A stretch of DNA of 9,090 nucleotides from Clostridia bacterium. GTDB lineage: Bacteria > Bacillota > Clostridia > Oscillospirales > CAG-382. The stretch spans positions 1 through 9,090 of the forward strand of contig JAFQII010000093.1 of assembly GCA_017397605.1 (NCBI GenBank), given 5' to 3'. Numbering within the stretch: position 1 is the first letter of the stretch; each line of letters starts with the position of its first letter. Shown here piece by piece: positions 6,870 to 9,090 of the stretch. The notes under the pieces are model-generated. The model ran no database searches. It was not told the origin of the DNA and worked only from the letters and a program-made list of their open reading frames with translations. A program made the translations under genes and the position numbers.

Positions 6870-9090
6870 ATGAAAACAAGACTCTTATCCCTTCTCCTGT
6901 GCATGGTAATGTGCGTCGGTGTACTCGCCGGATGCTCGGGTAACAAAGGCGGCGATGTCGATGCCTTTGTCATTATGACCGAACAGCTTGACGGCTTGTT
7001 CAATCCCTTCTTCTACACCTCCGCTCCCGACGGCACGATCGTTTCCATGACGCAGATCAGCATGCTCGGCGCGAAGTATGTCGGCGGCGAAATCCAGGTT
7101 GCATACGGCGACAACGAAGCCGTTGTTACCAAGGATTACGATATCGTCGAAAACGATGACGGTACGGTTACGTACACGTTCGTCCTCAAAAACGGCATCA
7201 AATTCTCCGACGGCCACCCGCTGACCATGGAAGACGTGCTGTTTAACTACTATGTCTATCTTGACCCGGTTTACACGGGCTCCAATACGCTGTACTCCAC
7301 CGACATTCTCGGTCTTTCGGAGTACAGAACGCAGACGGTCGGCTCCAACTCCGACGACAGCGACTCTCTGATCTCCTCGCAGGCGGCTTCCCGCGCGTCC
7401 GCACGTCTCAACGAGCTGATCAACCTGTTCAACTCGCAGGTCAACGCTTCTGCGACCAAAGAGGTCGGCTACGAAGCAATGAAGGCGGCAATCAATGCGC
7501 ATTCTGTCAGCAGCGGCTACCAGAACGCGATCTCCAACAACCCCGATGAGGTGACCAACAAAAACCTGCTTGCCGACTACGAGTACGCGCTCAAACTCTT
7601 TAAAGAAGAGCTCGAGACCGACTACGTCAGTGCGCAGGAATCCTACATCGACAAGCCCTACAGCAATTACGAGGAATTTAAGGATGAAGTCTTCTGCTTC
7701 ATGTACACCGAGGGCTACGTGGAAGTAGAGTACGCAGAAGGCGCAGACGGCAAGATCGACCGTACCACGATCGAGAAGATGACTCCCGCATATCCTTCTT
7801 CCATCACCACCAAAGAAGCGGCGATCGATTATATCTACAATGACAAGATCGCAAGAGAACTCAACATCATTTTGCAGTACTGGGCAACCGCGGCAACGCT
7901 CAACACCGAGTTTACCGCAAAAGCAAAAGAAGTGATTTTGCACGCAAATGTTTCCGATGACGGTACGCTGGCTGTTCCGAACATTTCGGGTATCGTTTCG
8001 CTCGGCCACACCGATAAAGCAGGCAGTGCGATCACGGTCAACGGCACGAACTACACCGTAGCATCCGGCCATAACGCAGACGGTACGGTTACCAACGCGT
8101 CCGAATACGACGTTTTGCAGATCACCATCGACGGCGTTGACCCCAAGGCGATCTGGAACTTCTCTCTGACCATTGCTCCTCAGCATTACTACGGCGAGGG
8201 CAGTAAAGTCGGTGTCGATATCGCAAACAATAAGTTCGGTGTCGAGTTTGCAAGCTTTGACTTTATGGCGGAGACCGTTCAGTCCACCAGAAACATCAAG
8301 ATCCCGATGGGCGCAGGTGCTTATAAAGCAACCAACGCCAAGAACGACGACAAGCCTTCCGAAAGCGATTTCTATACCAACAACGTTGTATATTTCAAGG
8401 CAAACAACAACTTTGAGACCGTTGGCGCAGGTCTTGCCAATGCCAAGATCGAAAAGATCCGTTATCAGGTCGTCAGCTCCGCAAACGCGATTGCCGCTCT
8501 CGAGGAAGGAAATGTTCACTACATCTCTCCCTCACTGACCACCGACAACTACGAAAAGCTTGAGAATCTGTCCTCCAAGGGTATGATCACCCTGACCACC
8601 GATCAGCTCGGTTACGGTTATATCGGTATCAACTCCGCGAAGGTTAATGATATCAACCTGCGTAAAGCAATCATGTGCGCAATGAACACCTCGTTGGCAC
8701 TCGACTACTACCGTGCAGGTACCGCAGAACAGATCTTCTGGCCCATGTCCAAGGTCAGCTGGGCTCACCCGAAGGGTGCAGACGCGACCGACAACGGCTT
8801 TGACTACCCGCCGCTCGGTACCTGGAACGAATCCGTTGCAGTTGCCAACATCGAAAAATACATGCAGGAAGCAGGCGTTTCCGCAGGCGACTCCGAGCTC
8901 AAGGTCAAGTTTACGATCGCAGGCTCCAGCTTACAGGACCACCCGACCTACAAGGTATTCCGCGATGCGGCGGCATTGCTCAACAGCTTGGGCTGGGATG
9001 TCGAGGTCGTTTGCGACACGCAGGCACTGACCAAGATCAACACCGGTTCTCTGGAAGTCTGGGCAGCAGCATGGTCTTCTGCACTGGACC
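6870..9090 (+). CDS. ABC transporter substrate-binding lipoprotein, family 5 (peptide-type, OppA/DppA-like), 3'-partial
   Basis: The frame is open from the ATG at 6870 to the window edge (740 codons, no stop). The N-terminus MKTRLL plus a hydrophobic core ends in the lipobox LAGC (Cys22), marking a membrane-anchored extracellular lipoprotein. Family-5 solute-binding signatures are present in order: LKNGIKFSDGHPLTMEDVLF (about 106-125), IPMGAGAYKAT (478-488), LRKAIMCAMNT (597-607) and a 'W....A.ANIEKYMQEAGV' block (about 655-672). The family captures oligopeptides, dipeptides or nickel for an ABC importer; peptides are the likeliest ligand here, given the protease upstream, but this is inferred. 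The gap between the FSDG and GAGAYK motifs is about 370 residues, far more than in ordinary OppA, so a large insertion (about 150-415) is present. Permease and ATPase genes would be expected beyond the right edge. Confidence 0.93.
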   Translation, partial: MKTRLLSLLLCMVMCVGVLAGCSGNKGGDVDAFVIMTEQLDGLFNPFFYTSAPDGTIVSMTQISMLGAKYVGGEIQVAYGDNEAVVTKDYDIVENDDGTVTYTFVLKNGIKFSDGHPLTMEDVLFNYYVYLDPVYTGSNTLYSTDILGLSEYRTQTVGSNSDDSDSLISSQAASRASARLNELINLFNSQVNASATKEVGYEAMKAAINAHSVSSGYQNAISNNPDEVTNKNLLADYEYALKLFKEELETDYVSAQESYIDKPYSNYEEFKDEVFCFMYTEGYVEVEYAEGADGKIDRTTIEKMTPAYPSSITTKEAAIDYIYNDKIARELNIILQYWATAATLNTEFTAKAKEVILHANVSDDGTLAVPNISGIVSLGHTDKAGSAITVNGTNYTVASGHNADGTVTNASEYDVLQITIDGVDPKAIWNFSLTIAPQHYYGEGSKVGVDIANNKFGVEFASFDFMAETVQSTRNIKIPMGAGAYKATNAKNDDKPSESDFYTNNVVYFKANNNFETVGAGLANAKIEKIRYQVVSSANAIAALEEGNVHYISPSLTTDNYEKLENLSSKGMITLTTDQLGYGYIGINSAKVNDINLRKAIMCAMNTSLALDYYRAGTAEQIFWPMSKVSWAHPKGADATDNGFDYPPLGTWNESVAVANIEKYMQEAGVSAGDSELKVKFTIAGSSLQDHPTYKVFRDAAALLNSLGWDVEVVCDTQALTKINTGSLEVWAAAWSSALD

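Noticed and set aside
6885..8519. 544-codon minus-strand open frame opposite the solute-binding gene (and similar ones at 5446-6330 and 6379-6852)
   Set aside because: Same codon-aligned shadow effect; the sense frames carry lipoboxes and family motifs, and the antisense frames lack recognisable domains.

Overview
This window is accessory-type surface and nutrition DNA from what looks like an uncultured gut-type Clostridia (Bacillota) genome. Three features suggest this: a cell-envelope subtilase of the lactocepin/C5a-peptidase type, BspA-type leucine-rich repeats, and lipoproteins with Gram-positive-style signal peptides. The DNA is moderately GC-rich and strongly avoids the codons TTA, CTA and TCA. 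The taxonomic call is an inference; the window holds no rRNA or marker gene.

Layout: three genes on the + strand fill the window with almost no spacing. (1) Bases 2-5512 are the C-terminal part of a very large surface serine protease; its 5' end lies outside the window. In order, the visible part has the catalytic-serine end of the peptidase S8 domain, an Fn3-like region typical of C5a peptidase/lactocepin, two Ig-like (Big_2) domains, about 28 LRR_5 repeats, a small alpha-helical module and a C-terminal membrane anchor. (2) Bases 5509-6831 encode a 440-residue lipoprotein with InlB B-repeat-like modules followed by a GLUG-type beta-helix region. It overlaps gene 1 by four bases (ATGA). (3) From base 6870 to the window edge is a lipoprotein of the family-5 solute-binding proteins (OppA/DppA-like), cut off by the right edge, with a large insertion near its N-terminal third.

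How they may work together (inference): a membrane-anchored extracellular protease with a large adhesive solenoid would sit beside two lipoproteins on the outer face of the membrane, one of them a putative peptide-binding protein for an ABC importer. This resembles in principle the lactococcal PrtP-plus-Opp logic (digest outside, capture and import the peptides), but with a protease that may also bind substrate or host surfaces through its LRR domain. The middle lipoprotein has no known function. Permease and ATPase genes would be expected downstream of the window.

No RNA genes, mobile elements, CRISPR arrays or convincing promoters or terminators were seen. There is no gene-free stretch longer than 38 bases between genes. 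The many long open frames on the minus strand are codon-aligned shadows of the three genes.
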